This document shows, in pieces, positions 54,239-62,564 of a DNA stretch of 64,000 bases. Under the pieces are notes generated by a model, which saw only the letters and a list, made by a program, of their open reading frames with translations, made no database searches and was not told where the DNA came from. The DNA comes from JBFXAF01 sp050184585. Its GTDB lineage: Bacteria > Pseudomonadota > Alphaproteobacteria > Rhizobiales > Rhizobiaceae. The translations under genes and the position numbers were made by a program. Every line of letters starts with the position of its first letter. The stretch's first letter is position 1. The stretch covers positions 62,001 to 126,000 of the forward strand of contig JBFXAF010000005.1 in assembly GCA_050184585.1 (NCBI GenBank). The letters are read 5' to 3'.

Positions 54239-54970
54239 TCAAGGGTGGCTGCGCGCGGCGCGACCTGGAGGATCAAAGCGCGCCACGAAGAGAAATCCGA
54301 CCAGAAAGCCGCCGACATGCGCCTCCCAGGCAATGCGCCCCGGCTCCCCCGGCATCAGCCCGAACACCCCCGTCACGAGGTTGATCGCCATCCACACGGC
54401 AAGAAAGGTCACCACCGGCCGCATGCGCAGCACCACGGACACGGGCAGGACCGGCCCTGCGAACGCCGGCTTTCCCAAGGAGCGGTCGATCCGGAAGCCG
54501 AGCCGAGCCGCCGCGCCCATCATCCCGGAGACGGCGCCCGACGCGCCGACGAGCGGCGCCTGGTCGAAGCGGTGAAGCACATAGTGGAGGCCGGCGGCTG
54601 CAACCGCCGTGACGGCCCAGAACAACAGGAAACGGACCGTGCCGAGCCGGTTGGCGAGCGGCGACCCGAATGCGGCGAGCCAGATCATGTTGATCGCGAC
54701 GTGGGGGATGGTGGCGTGGAGCAGGGAATAGGTGAGTGGCGCGGTGAACGACCACCAGCCCATTTCGAACTGACCCGAATAGAATACCGGCACGAAGGCG
54801 AAGTTGACCACCACCCAGAGGTCCTGCTCGCGGTCGAGGAGGTACAGGCGAATCAGATGGATCGCGACCTGGGTCCCGATCAGCGCGACGACGACCGCCG
54901 GCAGGTTGAAGATCGGCTGTCGTCCGCGCTCATCGATGGCGCTGTCCTCGTCGACCGACCGGTTATGCAT
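54239..54970 (-). CDS. Rhomboid intramembrane serine protease
   Basis: A 243-aa membrane protein with six or more hydrophobic helices. The catalytic serine S144 is in LVGASGAVSGMMG, and the catalytic histidine H218 in AWEAHVGGFLVGFL. The conserved H-x(n)-N segment appears as HATIPHVAINMIWLAAFG. Rhomboids cleave transmembrane segments of substrates. The ATG at 54970 has AAGGAG six bases upstream; a longer frame is rejected. No substrate is obvious, though neighbouring membrane and surface proteins are candidates by inference only. Confidence 0.92.
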   Translation of the reverse strand: MHNRSVDEDSAIDERGRQPIFNLPAVVVALIGTQVAIHLIRLYLLDREQDLWVVVNFAFVPVFYSGQFEMGWWSFTAPLTYSLLHATIPHVAINMIWLAAFGSPLANRLGTVRFLLFWAVTAVAAAGLHYVLHRFDQAPLVGASGAVSGMMGAAARLGFRIDRSLGKPAFAGPVLPVSVVLRMRPVVTFLAVWMAINLVTGVFGLMPGEPGRIAWEAHVGGFLVGFLFVARFDPPGRAARSHP

Positions 54971-55019
54971 CCAGGGCTCCTTCGAGTGGAGCGATAGCCC
55001 AGCCGCCGGCAAAACGAAA

Positions 55020-55050
55020 CGGCCGCCCGGAGCCTTGCTCCGGGCGGCCG
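55020..55050 (-). terminator. Strong intergenic hairpin; possible end of a small RNA
   Basis: A perfect 12-bp stem (CGGCCGCCCGGA paired across the loop GCCTTGC) is followed on the minus strand by GTTTCGTTTTG, a Rho-independent terminator shape. No minus-strand gene lies upstream for 2.6 kb, so the unit it ends may be a small RNA of roughly 100 bases starting near a TTGACG box around 55155. The rest of the 337-bp gap holds no gene. Confidence 0.5.
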
Positions 55051-55307
55051 GTCGAGTCCCCTGCCTCACGCCCCAAACCTATGTCGGAACCGCCGGTCTT
55101 CGCGCGGCGTGTTCGTCGACGGCCTTGGTGCCATCGGGCGGCCCCTGGTGCAACGTCAACCATTCGTTAACCTTAACGCCCCCCGCCCGTGAACAACCTC
55201 AACCGTGTCTGGCACGCGTCCTGCTCCCCTCTGCATACAGAGCGGCGCCGAGGCGTCGACCTGTCCGGACTTGGCACAGTGCGGCAGGACGCGGAGGGAC
55301 AAAGCGT

Positions 55308-55934
55308 ATGAGACAGGATGGATCCGTTGCCCTGTTCCACTATTGGGACAGGCTGCGCGAGGGCAGACCGGCGCCGAAACGAACCGAAGTCGAACCGGCG
55401 GACATCAAGCGGCTTCTCGCCGATACGTTCATCCTGGAGCAGGATTCTCGCGCGGAGGCCGTGTTCCGGCTCGCCGGGACCCGATTGTGCGCGACGTTCG
55501 GACGTGAACTGAAGGGCTTTTCCTTTCCGATGCTGTGGAAGCAGAAGGACCAGCGGCTGATGGCGCGTCTGGTCCACGGCGTGTTCACGCAGAGTTCGGT
55601 CGTGGTGGCGGCCCTCGAGGGCGTCTCGGCGAACGAACGGCGCAATCCGTTCGAACTCCTCCTCCTGCCACTCGATGGCGGCGTCAACAGCCGCCGCAGC
55701 CTTGGCATCCTGGCGCCCGCCGAGAAGCCGTTCTGGCTCGGCGCGGATCCGATCATCGAAATCCGCATCGATTCGATCCGTGTGGTCGATCCCGATCGCG
55801 AACCGATGTTCCTGAAGAACCGTCCAGCGATCAGCGTGCCCGACCTTGCCCCGGGCGAGCTCGGAGGCGCAACCACGAACCCCGGGCGCCGCATCAGACA
55901 TCTCGTCGTGCTGGAGGGCGGGCGCGAGGACTGA
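55308..55934 (+). CDS. PAS-domain (PAS_5) protein
   Basis: This 208-aa protein is of the PAS_5 family common in Rhizobiales. It begins GSVALFHYWDRLREGRPAPKRTEVEPADIKRLLADTFILEQD. AVFRLAGTRLCATFGRELKGFSFPMLW follows, and then a hydrophobic strand pair typical of PAS (NPFELLLLPLDGG, SLGILAP). No output domain is present, so it probably acts with a partner. GGAGGGA lies eight bases before the ATG. It precedes a PilZ gene on the same strand with about 125 bp between them. Confidence 0.85.
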   Translation: MRQDGSVALFHYWDRLREGRPAPKRTEVEPADIKRLLADTFILEQDSRAEAVFRLAGTRLCATFGRELKGFSFPMLWKQKDQRLMARLVHGVFTQSSVVVAALEGVSANERRNPFELLLLPLDGGVNSRRSLGILAPAEKPFWLGADPIIEIRIDSIRVVDPDREPMFLKNRPAISVPDLAPGELGGATTNPGRRIRHLVVLEGGRED

Positions 55935-56058
55935 ACGGGCAACGTCGTTGCGAAGGGACGACATTCTTCTTACCCGTTGTTAACCGTTGCCCAGCTAGGG
56001 TCATCCGCAATGAATCCAGTGCCTTCGACGGGCACCTGAAGCGGGTCAGAGGCATTCG

Positions 56059-56676
56059 ATGCGGCCAGCAGCGGTCGACCAGACGCTGTCACGGGCGGAA
56101 CGGCGCAACTTCCAGCGCGTCCGCGTCAAGATTTATGGCCGGTTCATGCTCGAGGACCGCACCGAGCATCCCTGTCAGGTCGTCGACATGTCGCCGGGCA
56201 ACGTGGCCCTTCGCTGCGACCGGGTCGGCGAGCCGGGTGAAAAGGTGATCGCCTACCTCGACCATATCGGCCGCATCGAGGGCGTGCTCACGAGGACCCT
56301 GCCCGACGGCTTCGCGATGACCGTCGTCGCCTCCGAGCGCAAACGCAGCAAGCTCGCCGCGCAGCTGACCTGGCTCGCCAACAAGCATGAACTCGACCTG
56401 CCGGAAGATCGCCGGCACGAACGCGTGGCGCCGCGCAATCCGATGACGACGCTCCATCTCGGCGATGGACGGCAGTATCCGTGCCGCATCATCGATCTGT
56501 CGCTCTCCGGCGCGGCGGTCGAGATCGACGTCAAGCCGGCGATTGGCATCCAGGTCATGCTGGGCACGATGCGCGGCCTGGTGGTTCGCCACTTCGAGGA
56601 AGGCGTCGCCATCGAGTTCGCCGTGCTGCAAAGGCACGACACGCTCGACGCCGAGTTCAATCGGCCGCGTTCCTAG
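56059..56676 (+). CDS. Tandem PilZ-domain protein (c-di-GMP effector candidate)
   Basis: A 205-aa protein with two PilZ-like halves. The first has RRNFQRVRVKIYGRF and VVDMSPGNVALRC; the second has DRRHERVAPRNPMTTLHL and IIDLSLSGAAVEID. The second half carries the better match to the c-di-GMP motifs (R-x-x-x-R and D/N-x-S-x-x-G), while the first has DMSPGN in place of the usual D-x-S-x-x-G. A strong terminator follows. It lies between the PAS_5 gene and a LapG-like peptidase gene. Confidence 0.88.
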   Translation: MRPAAVDQTLSRAERRNFQRVRVKIYGRFMLEDRTEHPCQVVDMSPGNVALRCDRVGEPGEKVIAYLDHIGRIEGVLTRTLPDGFAMTVVASERKRSKLAAQLTWLANKHELDLPEDRRHERVAPRNPMTTLHLGDGRQYPCRIIDLSLSGAAVEIDVKPAIGIQVMLGTMRGLVVRHFEEGVAIEFAVLQRHDTLDAEFNRPRS

Positions 56677-56703
56677 CTTCAGCAGTCCATCCTTTCATAA
56701 CCG

Positions 56704-56730
56704 AAGGCCGGCGCTCGCGCCGGCCTTTTT
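56704..56730 (+). terminator. Rho-independent terminator after the PilZ gene
   Basis: A 10-bp stem (AAGGCCGGCG paired across CTCG) is followed by TTTTT. It lies 28 bp after the PilZ stop codon. Confidence 0.88.
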
Positions 56731-56753
56731 CGTTGCATCGCGACGGTGCTTCG

Positions 56754-56781
56754 TTCGCATTTGACTCGCATTTGATGCGAA
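56754..56781. promoter_or_regulatory. Candidate operator upstream of the transglutaminase-like gene
   Basis: The direct repeat TCGCATTTGA occurs twice, 11 bp apart (56755-56764 and 56766-56775). The outer ends form the inverted pair TTCGCAT...ATGCGAA. It is followed by a very AT-rich promoter-like stretch (56790-56870), unusual in this GC-rich sequence. It may be a regulator binding site with sites on one face of the helix. Confidence 0.4.
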
Positions 56782-56928
56782 CTTGTCTCCAAATCTAGTC
56801 TTATTTTGATCTAATTATATTTAAATACAATTCAAGTAACTCATAGTTTCAACTAAATAGATCGTACCGAGCTTTGCGCCAAATCAATTTGCACCTGTCA
56901 TTGTCTCTCGAAACGGGGAGACAAAACA

Positions 56929-57534
56929 ATGAAATACACGGGGAACAAGTTCAAATACATGCTGGCTGTGTTGCCGTTCGCGATGGTCGCGACGCAAACC
57001 TTAGCCGCACCATCATTCATGGAAGTCGGAGGACGCACCACGCAGCCGGTCGGGCACTATGAATTCTGCCAGCGCCATCCGGGCGAATGCAGGCAGGTGA
57101 GCACCAAGCGCTCGCCGGTGGAACTCACCCGCAAGCTCTGGGCCGCGCTGGTGGACACCAACAACGCGGTCAACGTCATGGTGACGCCGCGCACCGACCA
57201 GGAATTGTGGGGCCGCGAGGAGTTGTGGTCCTTTCCCGACGGCGTCGGAGACTGCGAAGACTATGTGCTCGAGAAGCGGCGGCGTCTCATGAAGCTCGGC
57301 GTGCCGGTGGGCAATCTGCTGATCACCGTCGTGCGCCAGCCGAATGGTCTCGGTCATGCGGTCCTGACTGTGCGCACCAGTCACGGCGACTGGGTCCTCG
57401 ACAATCTCGAGCCGCGCGTCCTCGCCTGGGACAAGACGGACTACACGTTTCTGAAGCGTCAGTCCGAGCGCAATTCCGGCGTCTGGGTCTCGATCCAGAA
57501 CGGCCGCAACATCGCAGTCGGCAGCGTCAAGTAG
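56929..57534 (+). CDS. Transglutaminase-like cysteine peptidase (BTLCP, LapG-related)
   Basis: This 201-aa periplasmic protein has signal peptide MLAVLPFAMVATQTLAA. The catalytic triad of the family is visible: C109 in GVGDCEDYVLEKRRRL, H143 in NGLGHAVLTVRT and D158 in WVLDNLEPRV. Related LapG proteins cleave large adhesins under c-di-GMP control through LapD. Rhizobial BTLCP proteins are less well understood and no lapD-like gene is in the window, but a PilZ gene is adjacent. A terminator follows the gene. Confidence 0.9.
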   Translation: MKYTGNKFKYMLAVLPFAMVATQTLAAPSFMEVGGRTTQPVGHYEFCQRHPGECRQVSTKRSPVELTRKLWAALVDTNNAVNVMVTPRTDQELWGREELWSFPDGVGDCEDYVLEKRRRLMKLGVPVGNLLITVVRQPNGLGHAVLTVRTSHGDWVLDNLEPRVLAWDKTDYTFLKRQSERNSGVWVSIQNGRNIAVGSVK

Positions 57535-57614
57535 TTCAGGATAGCGGGCGCAGCGCGCCCTGGAGAAAACCCGGTCGAGTCCCCACCCTCCCCGTCCCCA
57601 ACGACCGGGTCTTA

Positions 57615-57647
57615 GGAGCCGGCCCTGTCCCGGGCCGGCTCCGCCTT
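57615..57647 (+). terminator. Rho-independent terminator after the BTLCP gene
   Basis: The 11-bp stem GGAGCCGGCCC/GGGCCGGCTCC closes over a six-base loop and is followed by GCCTTTTT. It ends the plus-strand unit and abuts the stop of the convergent gamma-carbonic anhydrase gene. Confidence 0.88.
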
Positions 57648-57649
57648 TT

Positions 57650-58177
57650 TCAGGCGGGCGTCATCCCGGCAAGGAAGCGGCGGCCATTCTCGACATAGTG
57701 CCGCGCCGAGAACCGCAGGCGCTGGATGCCGCTCTCGTCGAGCTGGCGGATCGACTTCGCCGGCGACCCAACGATCAGCGAGCCATCCGGAAACTCCTTG
57801 CCCTCGGTGACCAACGCACCCGCGCCGACGAGGCAGTTCTTTCCAATTCGCGCGCCGTTGAGGACGATGGCGCCCATGCCGATCAGGCAGTTGTCGCCGA
57901 TGGTGCAGCCGTGGAGCATGGCGCGATGGCCGATCGTGCAGCCGCTGCCAATGGTCAGGGGGAATCCGGGGTCGCTGTGCATGATCGCATGTTCCTGCAC
58001 GTTGGTCCCGGGGCCGATCGCGATCACCTCGTTGTCACCCCTGATCGCCACGCCGAACCAGAAACTCGCGTCCCTGCCGACGCGGACACGTCCGACAAGC
58101 ACGGCATCCGGCGCGATCCAGTTGGAGGCCATGTCCTCGAACTCGGGCGCGATCCCCTCGAGCGCATAGATTGGCAT
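57650..58177 (-). CDS. Gamma-carbonic anhydrase-like hexapeptide protein
   Basis: The 175-aa left-handed beta-helix protein has hexapeptide repeats (VGRVRVGRDASFWFGVAIRGDNEVIAIG, LTIGSGCTIGHRAMLHGCTIGDNCLIGMGAIVLNGARIG). Three candidate zinc histidines lie in QEHAIMHSD and IGHRAMLHG. It belongs to the YrdA/PaaY/gamma-CA group, in which carbonic anhydrase activity is variable. The related mitochondrial proteins join complex I, but no link to the NDUFA12 gene in this window is implied. It is cytoplasmic, with no signal peptide. Confidence 0.93.
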   Translation of the reverse strand: MPIYALEGIAPEFEDMASNWIAPDAVLVGRVRVGRDASFWFGVAIRGDNEVIAIGPGTNVQEHAIMHSDPGFPLTIGSGCTIGHRAMLHGCTIGDNCLIGMGAIVLNGARIGKNCLVGAGALVTEGKEFPDGSLIVGSPAKSIRQLDESGIQRLRFSARHYVENGRRFLAGMTPA

Positions 58178-58307
58178 GGCGTGACTCCCAGCGGCATTGA
58201 CGGATGGGTTTAGGCGGCGACGGTTTCGCTCGCAACCCAGCCCCGTTTACCAAGCGTTTACCATGTTGCCGCAACGCTTCGGATCAGACCAAAAGATCGA
58301 TCATGGC

Positions 58308-59036
58308 ATGACCGGACAAACTGCGGCTCCCACAGCGATCAAGGCGCCAGACGCGACACTGATGCTCAAGGTGTTCTACGCGTTCGCGGCGCTTGCGGTC
58401 ATTTCGGTCGCCATCAGCCTCGGCGGCAAGATGGCGGGCAGCTCGATCATCATGGCCGGCCACACCGATTCGACGACCACGCATGAAATCGTCATCGGCA
58501 ACAACGTCATCTCGGCGCAGGAAAACGCCATTCGTTTCGAGCATGCGAGACGGGATGGCGTCGCCGAGCGGTTGGACCTCTACCTGCACTGGCCCGACAT
58601 GCAAGGGTATAGCGACGGCGCCCGCGACGACTTCAACCACGCGGGCAGATCGCGCCGCATCCTGTTTCTTTCGTTCGAGCATCGCATCATGTCCCGCGAC
58701 ATGAGCGGTCGATTCGACCCGATCTACCGCTCGCTGATCGCACAGCCGGGAAGAACCGGGCCAGCGGGCCTGACGGTCTACGAATTCACCGCGGCGTCCG
58801 GCTATGTCGGCGAGACCCTTGTCGCCGCGCCACGCGCGAACATGGCGCCCTTCGTGGCGCGCTGCCTGACCGGCGCCGCCGCCGACGAATCGCTGGCGCC
58901 GTGCGAGCGCGACATCCACGTCGGCGACAACCTCAGCCTCACCTATCGCTTTCCGCGAGAGTTGCTGGCCAACTGGCAGGGTCTGGAAGCGGGCGTGACC
59001 CGCGAAGCCGTCCGCCTCCTGCAGACGGCGAGATAG
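58308..59036 (+). CDS. Membrane-anchored protein of unknown function
   Basis: A 242-aa protein with one N-terminal transmembrane helix (LMLKVFYAFAALAVISVAISLGGKMAG, about residues 17-42) and a periplasmic domain containing HEIVIGNNVISAQENAIRFEHARRDGVAERLDLYLHWP, FLSFEHRIMSRDMSGRFDPIYRSLI and a pair of cysteines (RCLTG, PCERDIHVGDNLSLTYRFPRELL). Similar proteins occur widely in Rhizobiales without assigned function. ATG 58308 is preferred because the helix follows closely; the frame is open to 58197. It converges with the DUF3126 gene. Confidence 0.75.
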   Translation: MTGQTAAPTAIKAPDATLMLKVFYAFAALAVISVAISLGGKMAGSSIIMAGHTDSTTTHEIVIGNNVISAQENAIRFEHARRDGVAERLDLYLHWPDMQGYSDGARDDFNHAGRSRRILFLSFEHRIMSRDMSGRFDPIYRSLIAQPGRTGPAGLTVYEFTAASGYVGETLVAAPRANMAPFVARCLTGAAADESLAPCERDIHVGDNLSLTYRFPRELLANWQGLEAGVTREAVRLLQTAR

Positions 59037-59042
59037 ACCCGA

Positions 59043-59246
59043 TCAGGCGAGGTCTACGTCGAGGATGGCCATCGAGAAATTGTAGTCGCCCTCCTCCTCG
59101 TCCTTGAAGACGAGGCCGAGGAATTCGTCGCCGACATAGACCTCGGCCGAATCATCCTTGCGAGGACGCGCCTTGACCTGCATGGCCGGGTTGGCGAACG
59201 TACGCTTGAAGTACGCGTCCAGCTTTCGAATTTCTTCCGGTTTCAA
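59043..59246 (-). CDS. DUF3126-family small protein
   Basis: A 67-aa protein beginning KPEEIRKLDAYFKRTFANPAMQVKARPRKDDSAEVYVGDEFLGLVF and ending FSMAILDVDL, which is the DUF3126 family of alphaproteobacteria. The start is TTG at 59246, with GGAGG seven bases upstream; no ATG is available. It is cytoplasmic and acidic, with unknown function. It lies 95 bp downstream of cysE on the same strand and is usually its neighbour in related genomes. Confidence 0.88.
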   Translation of the reverse strand: MKPEEIRKLDAYFKRTFANPAMQVKARPRKDDSAEVYVGDEFLGLVFKDEEEGDYNFSMAILDVDLA

Positions 59247-59341
59247 CGAGTGACCTCCGGTCGCGTTTCGTGTCGAGGCGCTTCTGCCACGCTGAACCGG
59301 AAATGCAAAGGGCCAGGTAAGGTTGCGCCTCGCCGAGGCCG

Positions 59342-60190
59342 TCAGATGTCGAAGCTGACGACGTGATCCATCGACTGCGACGGAAGGAGCTGGTCCATGT
59401 GGCGGGACGGCTGATCGCAACCGGTCTCGCCGACAACGCGCGCGGGCACTCCCGCGACCGTCTTGTTGTGCGGCACCGGAGACAGGACCACCGAGCCCGC
59501 GGCGATCTTGGCGCAATGGCCGACCTCTATGTTGCCAAGGATCTTGGCCCCCGCGCCGATGAGCACGCCGTAGCGAATCTTCGGATGCCGGTCGCCTCCA
59601 GCCTTTCCGGTGCCCCCCAGCGTCACGCCGTGCAGCATCGAAACATTGTCCTCGATGACGGCTGTCTCTCCAACAACGAGGCCGGTCGCGTGGTCGATGA
59701 AGATGCCCTTGCCCATGCGCGCGCCCGGGTTGATGTCGGCCTGGAACACGGCAGAGGACCGGCTCTGCAGGTAGAGGGCGAAGTCCCGACGCCCCTGGTG
59801 CCAGAGCCAGTGCGCGAGGCGGTGTGTCTGGATCGCGTGGAAGCCCTTGAAGTAGAGCACCGGCATGATGAACCGGTCGCAGGCGGGGTCGCGGTCGTAG
59901 TATGCCTGGATGTCAGCCCGGACCGCGTTGCTCCAGTCCGGTTCGTCGCGCATCATTTCCTTGAAGGAATGCTGGATCATGTCGGCGCCGACGTCCTGAT
60001 GGTCCAGGCGCTGCGCGATACGGTGGATGACGGCCTCCTCCAGGGATTCCTGGTTGAGGATCGTTCCATAGAGAAACGCGGCCAGAAGCGGGTCGCGGCC
60101 AACCGCCGCCAGCGCCTCGTCGCGCACCGCACGCCAAATCGGATCGACCGGCTGGAGCTGGCCGCCGCGCTGGACGCTGATCTGGCTCAT
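59342..60190 (-). CDS. cysE: Serine O-acetyltransferase
   Basis: The first committed enzyme of cysteine synthesis, 282 aa. The N-terminal helical domain (DPIWRAVRDEALAAVGRDPLLAAFLYGTIL) leads to the catalytic hexapeptide helix with FQADINPGARMGKGIFIDHATGLVVGETAVIEDNVSMLHGVTLGGTGKAGGDRHPKI and AAGSVVLSPVPHNKTVAGVPARVV. It ends in isoleucine (VSFDI), the C-terminal residue needed to dock into cysteine synthase (CysK). The upstream region has an AT-rich promoter-like stretch at about 60215-60300. Confidence 0.96.
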   Translation of the reverse strand: MSQISVQRGGQLQPVDPIWRAVRDEALAAVGRDPLLAAFLYGTILNQESLEEAVIHRIAQRLDHQDVGADMIQHSFKEMMRDEPDWSNAVRADIQAYYDRDPACDRFIMPVLYFKGFHAIQTHRLAHWLWHQGRRDFALYLQSRSSAVFQADINPGARMGKGIFIDHATGLVVGETAVIEDNVSMLHGVTLGGTGKAGGDRHPKIRYGVLIGAGAKILGNIEVGHCAKIAAGSVVLSPVPHNKTVAGVPARVVGETGCDQPSRHMDQLLPSQSMDHVVSFDI

Positions 60191-60327
60191 GGACGTCTCC
60201 GTCGAAACCCGAGGTCGTGCATCATATTACAGAAAGCGGGAACTTTGAATTCCGTTTCCTTGATGGCTCCATCAGATGGAATTGAACGTGGGGTTTTCAA
60301 TCCATACGGACATCGTCGACCCTGAGG

Positions 60328-61197
60328 TCAGGCAGCCTCCCGATCCGTCAGGAACTCCAGAATCGCGTCGCAGAACACATCGTTCCTGTCGCCGGCGACC
60401 ATGTGTCCGGCGCCGCTCACGTCAACGTAGGTCGCAGTCGGCGCAAGCGCCACGAAGTCACGCGCGGTCGCTTCTTCGACGATCTCGGATTGCCCGCCAC
60501 GGACCAGAAGAAGCGGCGCGCGCAGTTTCGGCAGCGCCGCCATCAGGTCGGCCATCATCTCGCGAGCGCCGGCGTTGATGTTGCGGTCGGAACGCATGAA
60601 GGCAGGGTCCCAGTGCCAGCGATAACGACCATCTTCTCCCAGTCTCAGGTTCTTGGCGAGACCGTCGAGCGATGCAGGGCGTCTGCGGTGCGGCAGATAT
60701 GCGGCGATCGCGTCGGACGCGTCCTCCAGCGTGGCGAACCCGTCGTCCAGGCGCTCGGACATGAATCCCTGAACCCGGGAGACCCCCGCCCGATCCATGT
60801 TCGGCACGATATCGACCATGACGAGGGACTCGAGCATCGGCCCCGAACGCAGCTCCGCGCCGAGGAGCGAGATGCCGCCCAGCGAAGCGCCGACGCCCGA
60901 GGGGGCGGCATGAAACCTCTCGGCCACCTGGCGGACGATCTGAGCGGCGTCCTCGGCATAGCGCGCGAACCTGTAGTCGCCGTCGTCGGACCAATCGCTG
61001 TCGCCATGCCCGCGCTGGTCGACGGTGATGGCGCGCATGCCCGCGGCGGCGACGCGCCGGGCGGTAGCGTCCCAGGCTTTGCGCGTCTGGCCCCCGCCAT
61101 GCAGGAAAATCACCGGATGGCCGCGGCCGTCCCAGAGATCACCCCTCAGCGCATTGCCGTCGGCGCCAGCGAACTCGATCGCGGCGGGTGAAGACAC
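60328..61197 (-). CDS. Alpha/beta hydrolase
   Basis: A 289-aa protein. Features are VIFLHGGGQTRKAWDATARR (oxyanion region), ITVDQRGHGDSDWSDDGDY, a nucleophile elbow GVGASLGGISLLG with Ser, LLLVRGGQSEIV with the acid, and a final VSGAGHMVAGDRNDVFC histidine. The frame is open to 61338; a GTG at 61197 with AGGAAGGG upstream gives the expected N-terminus. The enzyme class (epoxide hydrolase, haloperoxidase-like or esterase) cannot be decided. Confidence 0.85.
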   Translation of the reverse strand: MSSPAAIEFAGADGNALRGDLWDGRGHPVIFLHGGGQTRKAWDATARRVAAAGMRAITVDQRGHGDSDWSDDGDYRFARYAEDAAQIVRQVAERFHAAPSGVGASLGGISLLGAELRSGPMLESLVMVDIVPNMDRAGVSRVQGFMSERLDDGFATLEDASDAIAAYLPHRRRPASLDGLAKNLRLGEDGRYRWHWDPAFMRSDRNINAGAREMMADLMAALPKLRAPLLLVRGGQSEIVEEATARDFVALAPTATYVDVSGAGHMVAGDRNDVFCDAILEFLTDREAA

Positions 61198-61273
61198 AGT
61201 CCCGGCCCTTCCTAAATTCGTTATGCAACCGGCGGATAGCGTTTCGACCGAGGCAAGGCAAGCGCACCACCGA

Positions 61274-62032
61274 TCACAGCGGATGCGTTGCGAGAAACTC
61301 CAGCACGCGCTGCTTGAAACCGCGGTCGCCAACGGCAAGCATGTGGTCGCGACCTTCGATATCGAAGGCTGCGGCGTTTGGCATCAGCGCCGCCAGAGGA
61401 CCCGCGGGGCCGCCGATATCGTCCTTCGTGCCGACCGCGACGAGCGTCGGCTGAACGATGCGGCCGACATCCGCTTCGGACAGGGTCTGGCGCGACGTGG
61501 CCATGCAGGCTGCAAGAGCCCTGCGATCGCCCTTCGTCTGGTCGGCGAAGGTCCGGAACATCTTCACCCACGGGTCGGCAATCGTCGCGGGATCGTCCGC
61601 CAGCAACGCCGCCTGGATGGCGTCGCCGCCTTGCAACCCGGCGGTCATGCCGCTGCCCAGTCCGCCCAGCACCAATGTCGCCACCCGATCGGGGTAGGCC
61701 AGCGCCATGAAGGCAGCGATGCGCGCGCCCATGGAGTAGCCGAACACATGCGCCCGCCCGATGCCGAGGTGATCGAGCAGCGCCGCCGCGTGCGCGGCCA
61801 TGCGCTCGGGCCGATAGTCCGACGAATCATAGCTCTTCGACGATGACCCGTGGCCAAGATTGTCGAGCGCCACGGTTCTGTATCCGGCCTCGACCAGGGC
61901 CTTGATCCAGCCAGGATTGACCCAGTTTATGGCGTGCGTCGACGCGAAGCCGTGGATGAGCAGGACAGCCTCGCCCTCCCCCTCTTCGACGAAGGCAATC
62001 CGGAAACCCCCTGTTTCAAAGGACTTCAACAC
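61274..62032 (-). CDS. Alpha/beta hydrolase
   Basis: A 252-aa protein beginning LKSFETGGFRIAFVEEGEGEAVLLIHGFASTHAINWVNPGW. It has TVALDNLGHGSSSKSYDSSDY, the nucleophile elbow FGYSMGARIAAFMALAYPDRV, and a late DHMLAVGDRGFKQRVLEFL. The start is a GTG at 62032. It is related in fold but not close in sequence to the hydrolase just downstream. It starts nine bases after the DUF192 gene's stop and is probably in one operon with that gene. Confidence 0.86.
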   Translation of the reverse strand: MLKSFETGGFRIAFVEEGEGEAVLLIHGFASTHAINWVNPGWIKALVEAGYRTVALDNLGHGSSSKSYDSSDYRPERMAAHAAALLDHLGIGRAHVFGYSMGARIAAFMALAYPDRVATLVLGGLGSGMTAGLQGGDAIQAALLADDPATIADPWVKMFRTFADQTKGDRRALAACMATSRQTLSEADVGRIVQPTLVAVGTKDDIGGPAGPLAALMPNAAAFDIEGRDHMLAVGDRGFKQRVLEFLATHPL

Positions 62033-62041
62033 CAGACCCGA

Positions 62042-62539
62042 TCAGTTCGGAGGGCCGGCGACCGCGTCGATCGCGGGGTGGCTCAGCCGATCGCCAACGT
62101 CGATTCCGGCGCCGACCGCGATGCCCCGCTTCACTTCCAGCACGAACCGGACCGGTTCCGGCGTGCCGATCGGCGCCGTCGAGAAGGGTTCTCCGGGCAA
62201 GACCGCGCGGACGCGCCCGTCCTCCCCGACGAAAACGAGATCGAGCGGCATTGGCGTGTTTTTCATCCAGAAGCCAACTGGCCGCGTTTCCTCGAAGACG
62301 AACAGCATGCCGCGGCGATCGTCCATCTGCTCGCGAAACATCAGGCCCCGCGCCCGCTCGGTCGCGTCGTCGGCGATCTCGATGCTGAAGGTTGCATCCG
62401 CCTGGCCCGGCACGACCAGCGGGGCGGGGTCGACCGGCAACATCATGGGCTCTTCAGCCCGGACCACCGTGGCCGCGAGCAGTGACGTGAGAACGACGCA
62501 GACCGCTATCGCCCGTGGGATCGCCTCAAATGGGGTCAT
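62042..62539 (-). CDS. DUF192-family secreted protein
   Basis: The 165-aa protein has signal peptide AIAVCVVLTSLLAATVVRA. The mature DUF192 domain shows ATFSIEIADDATERARGLMFREQMDDRRGMLFVFEETRPVGFWMKNTPMPLDLVFVGEDGRV and FVLEVKRGIAVGAGIDVGDRL. The family is periplasmic or cytoplasmic and uncharacterised. ATG 62539 follows GGAAGG. A frame open to 62647 overlaps the cold-shock gene's end and is rejected. It follows the cold-shock gene on the same strand. Confidence 0.92.
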   Translation of the reverse strand: MTPFEAIPRAIAVCVVLTSLLAATVVRAEEPMMLPVDPAPLVVPGQADATFSIEIADDATERARGLMFREQMDDRRGMLFVFEETRPVGFWMKNTPMPLDLVFVGEDGRVRAVLPGEPFSTAPIGTPEPVRFVLEVKRGIAVGAGIDVGDRLSHPAIDAVAGPPN

Positions 62540-62564
62540 GGATACCTTCCGGTGGGATGCTGCG

